A stretch of 64,000 nucleotides of DNA from Immersiella caudata (taxonomy: Eukaryota; Ascomycota; Sordariomycetes; Sordariales; Lasiosphaeriaceae), in NCBI GenBank assembly GCA_030512335.1, contig JAULSU010000001.1:992001-1056000 (forward strand), in the 5' to 3' direction. Both the position numbers and the translations under genes were made by a program. Shown here piece by piece: positions 53,403-63,301 of this stretch (the stretch's first letter is position 1; the number at the start of each line of letters is the position of its first letter). Under the pieces are notes generated by a model. It was not told where the DNA came from. It made no database searches and saw only the letters and a program-made list of their open reading frames with translations.

Positions 53403-53960
53403 CTACATGATGAACTCAGCATCCTCAGAGTATACTAAGACAAAGAGAGGGTCTATGATAGCCAGCTCCCTCCACCTTTTGCCAAGTCGTTTTCGTTCAC
53501 TAAGCTGTTGTCTCAGATCTTTGCCAACAAGATTAGGGTCTTGTGCACTCATGTACACATCTAGAGCAATTGTTGCGTCTCGCTGGTGTAATTTTTTTTT
53601 CACGGCTCTCCCGCTATTTCGGTTAGCTTTGAGAAAAGCATGTAAGCTATCAAACAACTGCATCAATCGCAGATATGCGAGCCTCCGAAGCATCATGGTG
53701 CCTTTCCGTTGGCAGATGATTTCATCAACAGCCTGGAACGCCGTGATGAAGTCAGAGGCGGAGACTGGATTATTAGACAGAGCTGTCTGGCGTAAAAGTA
53801 ACACCCAATCATTTAGTGTTTTGTTATAGTTTTGAGCTAAGGATTCGTGTGGGTTATTCCTAATCAGCCGGTAAGTCAAAGCCGTGATCTTCTCTGCCTG
53901 TTGACGTTCATCAAAGTCTTGGTCAAGCTGCATAGTGTCTTGGGAATGTGCTGCACGCAT
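53403..53960 (-). CDS. orphan alpha-helical protein, 185 residues
   Basis: This intronless ORF starts with ATG and encodes an almost all-helical soluble protein with conserved-looking aromatic and basic patches (LTYRLIRNNPHESLAQNY, RRLAYLRLMQLFDSLHAFLK) and an end reading RWRELAIIDPLFVLVYSEDAE. I do not recognise the family. Codon use and base composition match the other island genes. The upstream region (54086-54145) contains CCGAAACCGAAAACCG motifs. Confidence 0.6.
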   Translation of the reverse strand: MRAAHSQDTMQLDQDFDERQQAEKITALTYRLIRNNPHESLAQNYNKTLNDWVLLLRQTALSNNPVSASDFITAFQAVDEIICQRKGTMMLRRLAYLRLMQLFDSLHAFLKANRNSGRAVKKKLHQRDATIALDVYMSAQDPNLVGKDLRQQLSERKRLGKRWRELAIIDPLFVLVYSEDAEFIM

Positions 53961-54336
53961 GCTGGGCAGATCAAGTAGAATAGGTAGGTAAAGATAATGA
54001 ATTGCAACAATATCACAGCAGGCCAGCTTGAATTATTTTTTATTCTCATCGTCTCGGCTAAGAAGTGGGGAAACAGAAACAGGTTTTAGAATGCACCCTA
54101 GTTTCTGGGTTCCGAAACCGAAAACCGTTTCGAGAACCAAAGCACAGCTCCCAAAACAGGATTGGGGCCAGCAAGCTACGTCACATGATCTCACATTGCT
54201 GAGCTAAAGCATCGAAAATTGATAAGCAAGATAAGCAAACCTAACTGCTTACGTCATAAGGATCACACAACTAGGTCCCACCATCACATCTTGAACTGTT
54301 TGCATGTGTCTAAGTCATGTATGTACTATCTGGTAT
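53961..54336. other. intergenic with CGGTTTTCGG-type motifs
   Basis: GGTTCCGAAACCGAAAACCG at about 54109-54128 lies 150-170 bp upstream of the orphan gene at 53960, on the 3' side of the F-box gene. Confidence 0.4.
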
Positions 54337-55347
54337 CTAGCTACGTCGCCAACTCTCCAGCGATCTAGTCTGAAATGAAGGTGGATTTTGAAGACACTGA
54401 TATTGGGTAAAAAATGAATCCCATGACCCAGAAGTGAATGTGGCCCCAACCACGCAGAGAAATCGAAGACCCTTATGTCGCTGTACGAAATCAAATAACT
54501 CACCTTCCTCACTTGTAATATTAACTAAGGTACATGTGTGAAGATCAGGCCAATACAGTTGGTTCAGAGGCATTGTCGTCCCGCCAGTTGGACCACCACC
54601 CTCCATACTTATCAGCACTGTCCTGAGATTTGGAAAAGATGATAGGAAGCTCTCAATGTTAGAGCTGTTTTTATGATAGCCAGCGATTGAGGTGACTTCA
54701 AGGTGAAGTATTTGAGGGTGCCGTCTTTGTGTAAGCGCTGGGCTCAGGCTTCCGTAAATGTTTAAACGCCGAATTTTTGGAAATGTGTTCAGTAATGCGA
54801 GAATACTCAATAGCGGCTGGGAGACAACGCTCTCCCAATGAGGCAGTGTGGAGATTCTTCGGACAAGCTCATTATAATGTGGACTGCGAAACGGCTTCCA
54901 GCTCCACTTGTTTATATGTGAGAGTGTGAGGCTATTCAACATCGGCAAGGCCTGTAGGAGCTGTCGGAAATGTGTGTCTTGGTCAAAGGTACGTTGTTGC
55001 TCCTGCTGAATGAAATGCAGGTACTTAGCAAATGCATTGTCCACTGACTCCAAGTCTTCTTTGATCCTGAGGAAGTGTTGAAGCCAGGCTTTCCGGGACG
55101 TGACAACAGGCCATTCCCCGTGCTGGATAGTCAAGTGCCTTGTCACATAAAGCGCAGAGTTGCCAAGGGTGGACTGGAACCCGCCGATGTGCTCAATGGT
55201 GTTCAGAACTGACACGCTATGGAAAAGCACTGGAAACCCCGCTGTGGCAAAAGATCGGCACGAAAATCGAAAGTTGCAAATATCACTTGCGGTTGGCAGG
55301 AAGCTCGCGACTAAGACGAGAACTTCTTGTGGAACGTTGATGTTCAT
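54337..55347 (-). CDS. F-box protein, 336 residues
   Basis: The first 45 residues are an F-box (VPQEVLVLVASFLPTASDIC, NFRFSCRSFA), which binds Skp1 in SCF ubiquitin ligases. The rest is irregular leucine-rich strands (LPMLNSLTLSHIN, FPKIRRLNIYGS, FPNLRTVLISMEGG), as in fungal F-box/LRR-like proteins that select substrates. It is intronless. Fungal genomes carry many lineage-specific members, and the target cannot be predicted. The end lacks the usual helix, so an alternative 3' exon is possible. Confidence 0.7.
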   Translation of the reverse strand: MNINVPQEVLVLVASFLPTASDICNFRFSCRSFATAGFPVLFHSVSVLNTIEHIGGFQSTLGNSALYVTRHLTIQHGEWPVVTSRKAWLQHFLRIKEDLESVDNAFAKYLHFIQQEQQRTFDQDTHFRQLLQALPMLNSLTLSHINKWSWKPFRSPHYNELVRRISTLPHWESVVSQPLLSILALLNTFPKIRRLNIYGSLSPALTQRRHPQILHLEVTSIAGYHKNSSNIESFLSSFPNLRTVLISMEGGGPTGGTTMPLNQLYWPDLHTCTLVNITSEEGELFDFVQRHKGLRFLCVVGATFTSGSWDSFFTQYQCLQNPPSFQTRSLESWRRS

Positions 55348-55719
55348 GATGGGCGGTGATATTGTCTTGGTCTTCCGTCACATGCTCTGATGAGAGCCCT
55401 TCGCTTTTAAGCCCTGTGACCGCCGAGATGTATCCCAGGCGTGCAGTTACGAGAGACTGAAAGTGATGGGGCTGAGGGACCTGGAACCCTAACCCAAAAC
55501 CCGAAATGGGGACCCAAAACCCGAAATGGAACCCAGAACCCGAAACGGGAAACCACCCCCAGAATGAGAACCCCCGACACGAGTCCCATCCACAAACACT
55601 AAGGTGAAAAAATGCGTTGGATATCTATATTTAAGTGGAGTTGTCCGCAGGAGGAATTAAAAGCTCAATCACATCAATCCATCACAGCCTGCTGCCAAGA
55701 CACCCACAACGTGATCAAG
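55348..55719. promoter_or_regulatory. divergent promoter region with ACCCAAAACCCGAAATGG repeats
   Basis: Between 55483 and 55549 an 18-19-bp unit (ACCCAAAACCCGAAATGG and variants) occurs three to four times. It lies between the divergent F-box and low-complexity genes. TATA-like TATTTAAG is at about 55630. Confidence 0.45.
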
Positions 55720-56541
55720 ATGACGAACAGAATTGTCCAGATCGTTGAGATCATGCTAGAATTCTTGCAAACTGAAATGGCTTCCCAACATGGTCGACCG
55801 TCTCCAGAGGCCGTGACATCGGACGACATCATTCGCATGGTGTCAACACTTGCTCCGCTTCTACAGAATCTCCAAGGCGCAAAGACTCCCTCGGTGTTTC
55901 CCCCCTTCCAGTTTGGGGCTCAGCGAGAGGACACCTCGGTGTTTCCCCCCTTCCAGTTTAGGGCCCAGCCCTCTTCCGAGAAGGAAAAGCGAAGCCGAGA
56001 GGACGCCTCGGTGATTCCCCCCTTCCAGTTTGGGGCCCAGCCCTCTTCCGAAAAGGAAGAGCGAAACCAAGAGGATGATGATTTTAGCATGGGTGACGGC
56101 ATAAAGCAAGAAAGGGTTGATATCCTCAGGCAGGATAATAATGATGTCCCGAACTTCCTCGCTCCCGACAAGCAACCGATATTCAATATTCCAGACTTCT
56201 CTCTAAACCAGAATGGCAAGCGTGATCGAGAAGATGACGGTGCTGACATGGATAGCGGCACAAAGCGACCGAAATTCAATATTCCAGACTTTCCTCTAAA
56301 CCAGAATGGCAAGCGTGATCGAGAAGATAGCAATGCTAGCATGAATAATGATGGCATCAAGCGACCGAGATTTAACGCCACAAACTTCCTCTCCCCTATA
56401 AAGCGGGAGCAGGAGGAGGATGATAATGACCACCCAAGCCCCGCCAGCACCGTTGCCTTTGGCTCGCGAGACGCAGGCGAACTCAACCTAGGCGACTTTG
56501 GCGATGGCCTTTCACAACGCCTTAGCTGGTTGCGCCCGTAG
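55720..56541 (+). CDS. low-complexity nuclear-type orphan with internal repeats, 273 residues
   Basis: The ATG at 55720 is preferred over the upstream in-frame Met, whose extension looks like leader. A short helical start (RIVQIVEIMLEFLQTEM) is followed by three copies of SVFPPFQFGAQ (with SSEKE/R linkers) and then two to three copies of FNIPDF.LNQNGKRDRED. Basic clusters (GTKRPKF, GIKRPRF, SPIKREQ) suggest nuclear import, and IKQE/IKRE sites resemble sumoylation motifs. No domain is recognised. The repeats are in frame and recent. Confidence 0.6.
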   Translation: MTNRIVQIVEIMLEFLQTEMASQHGRPSPEAVTSDDIIRMVSTLAPLLQNLQGAKTPSVFPPFQFGAQREDTSVFPPFQFRAQPSSEKEKRSREDASVIPPFQFGAQPSSEKEERNQEDDDFSMGDGIKQERVDILRQDNNDVPNFLAPDKQPIFNIPDFSLNQNGKRDREDDGADMDSGTKRPKFNIPDFPLNQNGKRDREDSNASMNNDGIKRPRFNATNFLSPIKREQEEDDNDHPSPASTVAFGSRDAGELNLGDFGDGLSQRLSWLRP

Positions 56542-57009
56542 CGACCTTCGCCATGCTGTGGTCGTTTGACGTGATAGGTACCCAACCTGGAGCCCCGTTT
56601 TCTTTCAACAAGAAAAAGCGAGTCCACTTGTACGGCTGGGATCATGGATGTTATCACAAAACGGCAGGACCTTGATATTCCCTTGAAGGAGGAAGCACCG
56701 TTGGAAGTCTTGGATTTATAGTTTATCTTTGAATTTACACGTCTGGTTCACCTAGATTCCTGAGTGCCTCTGATGAAAGGGACCGGTCCCTCTTGGCAGC
56801 ATCTACGAGCTGTCTCTTTCAACTGGAACCTCCGAACTCTTGCTTCAGTGATATGACTTGCCGTTCTGCATCGGTGAGCAGCTTGTAATACACAGGCTCA
56901 CTGGTGGCCGCACATAGCTTGAACGGGGCAGGTCGCTGGTCTCGGCAGCGGCAGTGGGCCATCGCTTCCCATCAAGCCGAGGCCAGTTCGGACTGTGAGT
57001 CTCTCAACC
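56542..57009. other. intergenic, no gene seen
   Basis: Nothing recognisable. Confidence 0.3.
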
Positions 57010-57506
57010 TCAAGGCCTTGCCCGTGTTCGCTTACCGCGCGGGCGGGGTGAGTCGGAGAGTCTGGTTGCGTTCTGAGCGGAAGGCTGGTCGGGATCAGCC
57101 CTTCGGAGCCGTGAGTGAATGGCTGGCGCGCGTGACCTGGACCGAAGCCTTCGAGTGCTTTTCGGAACTGGCGGAAGTTGCGAGGGGTTTTTCCCTTTGC
57201 CGAATGCAGTTTCGCCAGCATCTCTCATACCGTCAACCTCTGCAGAGTCCGCTATCAACTCAAAGACTTGCTCATGATTCAGTATCTCAGCTCCCGCTCC
57301 CGGAAGCTACTCACATCCTGAACCCAAAGCATTGCCACAAATAGCAACCAGACATCTGCCTTCGTGGTGATGCGCCAGGCCCGGTCGGCTTCGGGAGCCA
57401 TGTACTTTTTCGGGCTTGTAAACCGGCAGGCGTGTTTGTCAAGCTCTGGATAACACGGATGAAACGGGGTACGCTCAGCAGAAGATCTAGATGTAGGATC
57501 TCGCAC
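57010..57506 (-). pseudogene. C-lobe fragment of a protein kinase
   Basis: PKKYMAPEADRAWRITTKADVW followed by LFVAMLW matches the APE and DVWSLFV region of fungal protein kinases. A 45-base GT..AG removal would join it to QVFELIADSAEVDGMRDAGE, which resembles the C-lobe helix that follows. No Gly loop, catalytic Lys, HRD or DFG is found upstream. It is therefore a truncated relic or the 3' end of a gene whose 5' part is lost. Confidence 0.5.
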
Positions 57507-57582
57507 TCGGGGATCCTATTTGTAGCCACCTATAGAACCACGCCCCAAGCTAAACACGATACAAAGAGCCCGACAATCAAGA

Positions 57583-57963
57583 CTACTTCCAAACCTCTGG
57601 AATCTTGCGCCTGTAAACAGAACCCAAAAGTTCACCAATATACCTGGCCCAAAATATTTCTATCTCTTTCTCAATGATTCCTTGCGCCTTGTCCGGAAGA
57701 CAATCCAAGCTCAAGTTACATGCGCCCAGATACCACGCCGAGCGAACCCCGAAAACTGAGGAGATAGTCCGATTAAGAATGCCGTTAACCGTCTTGCTTT
57801 GTGAATTGAAGAAATATGTCGAAGCGAATATTGTGGCGGTTTCGGAACCAGTGTCGATGACTAGGCCCATCTTCTTGCGGAGCTGATATTTAGCAAATTC
57901 AAGGAGCTTGGCTGTTTCGTGGCATTCGACTGGATTTGGCATGGTATCGTCGCACAATCCCAT
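57583..57963 (-). CDS. hypothetical protein, 126 residues
   Basis: This ORF has an ATG start and a balanced composition (CHETAKLLEFAKYQLRKKMG, GSETATIFASTYFF, EKEIEIFWARYIGELLG). I do not recognise it. It is on the same strand as, and just upstream of, the kinase fragment, so both could be remnants of one gene, but no splice joining them in frame was found. Confidence 0.4.
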   Translation of the reverse strand: MGLCDDTMPNPVECHETAKLLEFAKYQLRKKMGLVIDTGSETATIFASTYFFNSQSKTVNGILNRTISSVFGVRSAWYLGACNLSLDCLPDKAQGIIEKEIEIFWARYIGELLGSVYRRKIPEVWK

Positions 57964-58881
57964 TTCTGGGACTAGAAATGAGAGTTGGTTGCTGGGGAAA
58001 TGGGAAGATGGAAGACAAGTCCGGCTGGGAGGGTGGGAAGGTTAAAACCCTGAACACAGCTGAGCAAGCTACCAGAGGACTTATACCCGAGGACCCCAGC
58101 AAGCTCGACTGCGGTGTGGTCATCCTGCAGCCAGGCCTAGACTCGGGCCTACTGAGCTGGGGCGGGCAGTGGCGCAAGACTAAGTTTGGACACAACGGTG
58201 ACATGGTCAGCAGAGAATCCGGGAAGGCAAAGTAGCAACGCACACTGAAGCGGTGTAGACCAATGCACGTCTCGGTCAAGCTGTGACGTGCTGCCCGGGG
58301 TGGCGAAGAGCCTGTTGACACTTGCTTCCCCGCTCGCCCCTGTCACCCAAAAAGCACAAGTCATGAAAATTCTGCACGCTGGCGGCTTCAAACAGCTGAG
58401 GAGACGGGGGAGCCCCCCTAAGGCTTACAAGGATAAACCGGCATCGGTGTGCCGAGTAAAGCACCGATACCCAGATGCAAAAGACGCTGTCACAAGTTTC
58501 TGTGGTCATCCAAAATTACGAAGGCAACTGCAGTCCGCAGAGCATCTCAATGTCACAACAAAGGAAGGTAGAGAAAGTGAAGCTCAAGAGGGCATCGGGT
58601 GCACTAGATCTCAGTTGGACATTCTTTGCAGACATAGGTACCGCGATACGAAGACCGACTGTCCCCACAGGATCATGTCAGAGGACAACGGTGCTTGCCA
58701 AAGCCAAAAAAAATACCGGTCCAGTATAGAATTGCGCGAAAAACCACGGCTGGAATTACTACAGGAGTAACTAGGTACTTAAGAGAGGTACAGACGGAGT
58801 TGGGTCTGTGGAGACCAGCGAATCCCCGGTGGAAAAAGCCAGGACCTATGTGGGCAACTTCCGATGTTGGTATCGCGAAGA
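57964..58881. other. intergenic, no supported gene
   Basis: ORFs at 58288-58770 (160 codons) and 57899-58321 overlap others and have no domain. Confidence 0.35.
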
Positions 58882-60050
58882 TCAGGTAGCGCCCGGTTTC
58901 CGCGCCCAAGCCATTGAACTGCCGTCGAAAATCTCAGTATGTGATCGAGAAACGTGGAGATAACATAAAACTCACCACTCGATACAAAACAGATTGTCTG
59001 GCCTTTGTAGGTCCCGTCTCACCTGCATGAATACCATCTGCATCTCCTGGGTACCGAACCCAAGATCCCAGGCCAACCTTAAGGCAAGCCCATCGAGGTT
59101 GTTACACAGGAGCTTTTGCATCACCGCACCTATCCGCTTGAACGATTCATCCTTTGGCCACACGCCAATCGGCAATGTTTGGACTCGAGTTTTCATGTCC
59201 GTGAACCCCGCTGATGACATGGACTCTAGATCCGGGGCTTCAAAGCCTCGTCCTGTTTTGGAGGCAGCAGCGAAGAAGAAATTGTTCCATACATGACAGG
59301 GAGAATTTTGGGTGATTATCCCGCCGTGCGCTGGAGCTACCACTGGAGGGGCCTCGATGTGCTCAATCCAGCCGCCGGGTTTGAGACATCTGTAGACTTC
59401 CCTATAGAACTGCGGCCACTTGTCCGTGTCCATGTTACCCTAGACGGCGTTAGCATGTGCCGGAACTGACTTTGTGGAAAAGCATACCCCAAAGTTGCGA
59501 ATGAAGATGAAGTCGAAGTAGTTGTCTTCGAGCGTCCATGGGAAACGGGAGACGTCTTCGACTTGGAATTGGGCGTTGGGCGGCACCGAATCGGGCATTC
59601 CCGGAGACACGTCGATGCCCACCACTGAGGCTGATTGGAATTGATCTGCAAAATCGACAGCCCAGAATCCAAAGCCCGTGCCGACATCCAGGACCTTCCA
59701 CTGTGGGTGACCGTTGCTTTCGAGAGGAGCGTGGAAGAGCTTGAGCCCTGCGAGAGGTTCATACAGCCCAGAAATTAGTTGATGTAGGGACATCTCGTAA
59801 TCCCGGTGCATGTTGTCGACGGGTTGCCTGACGAATGTGTGAGCATAGTTCACTGGTCCTGAAACTGAAGTGATGGAGCCTACCAGCTTTCACCTTTAAA
59901 AAGTCGACCGTAGATTTCTTTGAGGTTATTGAAGTCAGAAGCCACGGACGTCGTCGAGGACCGTCTGTCGTTGTTGATTGGGTCGTCGTCATCGGGGCCC
60001 GGGTTGACTGTGTAGGGTTGGGGATCCAGGCTTGGCGAGTCTGGAGACAT
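58882..60050 (-). CDS. LaeA-like SAM-dependent methyltransferase, 342 residues
   Basis: Four exons (59894-60050, 59488-59858, 58976-59439, 58882-58918) sum to 343 codons, the usual length. The acidic Ser-rich N-terminus is typical. SAM-binding motif I is WKVLDVGTGFGFWAVDFA, followed by VVGIDVSP (motif II) and FDFIFIRNF, then YRCLKPGGWIEHIE and a PLG-like end. The last exon (12 codons with stop) restores the family's short basic/aromatic C-terminus (MAWARKPGAT). The group contains LaeA and related regulators or tailoring enzymes of secondary metabolism; which role applies is open. Intron 1 is only 35 bp and uncertain; the others are 48 and 57 bp. Confidence 0.82.
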
Positions 60051-60660
60051 GATGATGGTTATGATTGTGATCGATAGGGGTAGCCCAGGACGGGCGATCT
60101 GAATGAGCTGTGTGAGGCATCTCAGGCTCACCTGCCTCGATTTAAGAACACGCGATCTGATGAGTGACAGACTCAGCATTGCCCCCTGCCATGTCCACGC
60201 AAAGCGAGCCAGTTGCAGCCACGAATCCAACTTCCGCAGGGGGCCAATCAGGTCGTCTCAACTCGGTTATTGACAGAGGCCCTTGTTCTTGCGTTGGTGC
60301 ATCCCACCCTTGGTCCTTGCACAGACCACGTCCCATTCCAGCAGTGGTATTAATTGCTGTTTTCCGCCGCCGCCGCCAATCTTCCTCCTTTCCTTTGACC
60401 CTTCCTTTACTCCCCATTGCCGCCCGCCGCCCACCGCCCACCGCCCGCCGCCCGCCGCCCGCCGCCCGCCGCCCGCCGCCCGCCGCCGCCGCCCTTCCAA
60501 TCGGCTGTCTGCTCAGTGCTTCCCTGCTGTCGCCTGTCTTTTTCCCTACCATCGCCGCCCTCCACTGACTGCCGCCGCCGCTCCAATCGGTGCTTTACTT
60601 TTTGCCGCCGCCCCCATAACTTCAGAACTAGCCATTACTCGTTTCTGAGATCGCTGACTG
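60051..60660. other. divergent promoter region with CGCCCGC repeat
   Basis: CCGCCCGCCGCCCACCGCC units run from about 60418 to 60492. The ORFs through it are repeat artefacts. It separates the methyltransferase from the Zn2Cys6 gene. Confidence 0.5.
60418..60492. repeat. CCGCCCG simple tandem repeat
   Basis: Period-7 units CCGCCCG with CCGCCCA variants, about ten copies, strongly strand-asymmetric in C over G. Confidence 0.85.
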
Positions 60661-61948
60661 ATGTCAAATCTGCCGCGCCCCCTCACACCCATGGATTTGG
60701 GTCGTCCGTGTGCGAGCTGCGCTGCTGGGAAGAAGCGCTGCTCATTGACCAAAAACCCTTCCAGACCTTGTGAGCTTTGTTACAAACGCGGTGACGAGTG
60801 TTTGCCGGGCCCCACAGCGTCTCTTGGTCATTCGCCAAAGAGGAAGAGACAGAGAATCGCTCTGGCATCAGGAGCTCTACCGGGCACCCCAACACCCCTA
60901 GCTTCCCTTCCTCCTGATCTTACGCCAGGGGGGGGCGGACAGCACAGAATCGAATCGGCACCAAGAGCTCCGCTGGGCCCCGAAATGCCCTCATCTCTCC
61001 CTCCTCCTATTCTTACGCCAGGGGTGAACGGACAGCACAGAATCGAGTCGGCAACAAGAGCTCTGCCGAGTCACGGAATGCTCTCCCCCCCACCTCCCCC
61101 TATTCCTACGCTAGGGGTGGACGGACAGCACAGAACTGATTCGGCACCAAGAGCTCTGTCGGGCCTTGAAATGCCATCTCCCATTCCTTCTGTTCCTACG
61201 TCAGGGGGAGACGGACAGCACAAAGTCGATTCTGCACCAGGAGCGAGGGCCCCGTCTCGATCTCCGTTTCAAGGAGCGAGGGGTTCACCGTCCCCCGCAA
61301 GTCCCTTGCCGATGGTTCCACACCCGGGCTCGATAGTCGGCGACTCGGAGCTGCCTGTCTGGACCTCCCCGTATGCGAGCTATTTGGGCCCGGATGGATT
61401 TTTCCGGTCTCTCGCAGAAACTAAGTGGGTGTGGACAAAGATTCCTGGCAAAGACCTTGCCTTGTCACGTTTTCATCCAGGCCCGGGAGAGATCGAATTC
61501 ACCTGGGACGAGTCACCGGAGCTCGGCCCTTCTTTTGTCTCGAATGAGGTGGGGCCCGACAAGACGACTTTGATAGTTCGGGGGGGCGACGGGTCTGACT
61601 TCTACCCAAAGGGTGAGCAACTTCCAACTCAATGCTGAGATGACTTGTCCTTATAAGACCTTAGCACGGATCAAGAAATATACTATCGAACGCGACGAAC
61701 TCAGGCGTCCGTTAGAACAGTGTCCCGAAGTTCTTTGCCTCGCTCATACGCTTGAATGGGCAAAATCTTCTTCATATTTGTACGCGCTGGGGCCAGGGTT
61801 CGAGATCCATTGGTCCGCTGATTTGGCAACGGTTTCCAGGTCTGCAGTCTTAAAATTTAGCAGTCTCTTTACTGCACTCACGGAGCTGGCCAAGAATATC
61901 CGCGAACCTCCTCCAGTCACACCACAGGAGAGTGGCCCCTCTTGTTGA
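60661..61948 (+). CDS. Zn2Cys6 zinc-cluster-type protein with tandem linker repeats, 411 residues
   Basis: Two exons (60661-61612, 61665-61948; 52-bp intron) are in phase. The N-terminus has a perfect fungal zinc-cluster spacing Cys-x2-Cys-x6-Cys-x9-Cys-x2-Cys-x6-Cys (CASC..KKRC..CELC..DEC), followed by a basic patch KRKRQR. Residues 85-195 are about four copies of a 32-residue repeat containing GQHRIESAPRAL. The C-terminal 200 residues form a globular domain (SPYASYLGPDGFFRSLAETK, LALSRFHPGPG) with no recognised family, and no fungal-specific TF domain is present. A DNA-binding regulator is inferred. It is divergent from the LaeA-like gene, so co-regulation is possible. Confidence 0.68.
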
Positions 61949-62138
61949 TGTACCTTACAGATACCCTAGTAGTTGAAAACCATTCACTGGTGTCCAGAAA
62001 AAGTGCCCATCCACCGTAACCTAGCGCATCGCCCTCCCTCTGGAATACACAGCCACCATACTCGACCCAGAACCACACAGCCACGGACTCTGCAGTCCTC
62101 TCATCGCTGCAAGATAGTTCTTCCAAAACCCAGCCGGC

Positions 62139-62363
62139 CTAAGTGACACTGTAAGTGAGGCGCCCATCACCTAACCGGATGCTGTTGTGTTTCACCTTCT
62201 CAGCTACTTGCTTCACAGCAGCCTTTTCACGCTCAGCAGCGTTATCGTTGCTGCTTAAAGCCAGCTTCATTGCTTTTGTTGTCGCTGATGTGCCGTGCGC
62301 TGCATAATCGGTGGCTGATGCCCGACTTTCCGACCCCGCAGCGGGGCGAGTGCTGATCAGCAT
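62139..62363 (-). CDS. possible small protein, 74 residues
   Basis: It starts with ATG; the composition is protein-like and helical (STTKAMKLALSSNDNAAERE, KAAVKQVAEKVKHNS). No homology is recognised and the ORF may be fortuitous. Confidence 0.28.
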   Translation of the reverse strand: MLISTRPAAGSESRASATDYAAHGTSATTKAMKLALSSNDNAAEREKAAVKQVAEKVKHNSIRLGDGRLTYSVT

Positions 62364-62761
62364 GTCGCTGCTGAGCTCGGAACTGGATTAAAACGATTGC
62401 CGATGTGGATTGTCAAGGACGCCGGTTTGACCCGAGGCTCACGTGAATAACCGAATATCGGGTTTTGTCGGGCATGTTTCAAAGCATCTGTGGCAAGTCA
62501 AGAAAAAAGATGAAAAGAGAAGGCTACCTGACAGGCCTACATGATCACAGGAGGCTTGGGTGGGCAGGCTCTTATTTTCAAATTTAAGGCGTCCTGTGGT
62601 CCTGAACGGGGTGGACGCGGCCAAGGTCAAGACCGACAGACTTCCGACAACCAAAAGGCGAGGCAACCAACCCACGAGCAGAGCCGCAACGCCCCTCAAG
62701 TCACCAATCTACTCGCTGTTATTTCTGCAGCCAGGTAGGAGTCATCTGCTGGGCGATCAGC

Positions 62762-62854
62762 GCGTGAGCACCCAACCAGCAAGCACCCGACCGGTGAGCA
62801 CCCGACCGGCAAGCACCCAACCGGTGAGCACCCGACTGGCAAGCACCAAACACG
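62762..62854. repeat. 15-bp tandem repeat, about six units
   Basis: Imperfect units GTGAGCACCCGACCG / GCAAGCACCCAACCG alternate head to tail. Confidence 0.8.
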
Positions 62855-62926
62855 ACTACCACGAGCCAATCTAATCCACGAAAGACGTAGTTATAAGGCG
62901 TCAAGCCCGCTCCGCCGGAAAAGAAG

Positions 62927-63301
62927 ATGGAACATGCATTTCCACACGCTTTCCGCCAGCTTTCGATCGCCATGACCTCTACAGATGAGGAGTTGAAGTT
63001 CTCTGTCGACTTCCCCGGCGGCCTCTTTGCGAACGCTCACTGGGACAAGGAGGCTATAGGGTGGTGCATTCTTCTCATTGCGCTCGCTGTTTCGATCTTC
63101 GCGGTTTCGCTTTTCTGCCCACACCTCTTGAAGCCCATTGAGCAGCATGCAGAGAAATGCGCCTCTCACGTACATCAACAACCAAAAGCAATTGTGGTGA
63201 TTCTGTCTGTCTTTCTCGCGGTCACTCTCCCTTTGATTGTGGTAGTTATATTTATCAGGGTGTCCGGTCTTGCGGGCGGGGCCGAGGCTTTCCTCGGGTA
63301 A
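62927..63301 (+). CDS. small two-TM membrane protein, 124 residues
   Basis: This intronless ORF has an ATG start. Two clear transmembrane helices (IGWCILLIALAVSIFAVSLF, about 44-63, and AIVVILSVFLAVTLPLIVVV, about 87-106) are separated by a short His/Cys-containing loop. The N-terminus is polar. The family is not recognised. The size and layout fit a small integral membrane protein of the secretory pathway or plasma membrane. Confidence 0.5.
   Translation: MEHAFPHAFRQLSIAMTSTDEELKFSVDFPGGLFANAHWDKEAIGWCILLIALAVSIFAVSLFCPHLLKPIEQHAEKCASHVHQQPKAIVVILSVFLAVTLPLIVVVIFIRVSGLAGGAEAFLG

Larger units (their letters stand above)
61949..62926. other. intergenic with a 15-bp tandem array
   Basis: Mostly unassigned. 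The interval holds one weak small ORF (62139-62363) and the AGCACCCGACCGG array. Confidence 0.4.
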
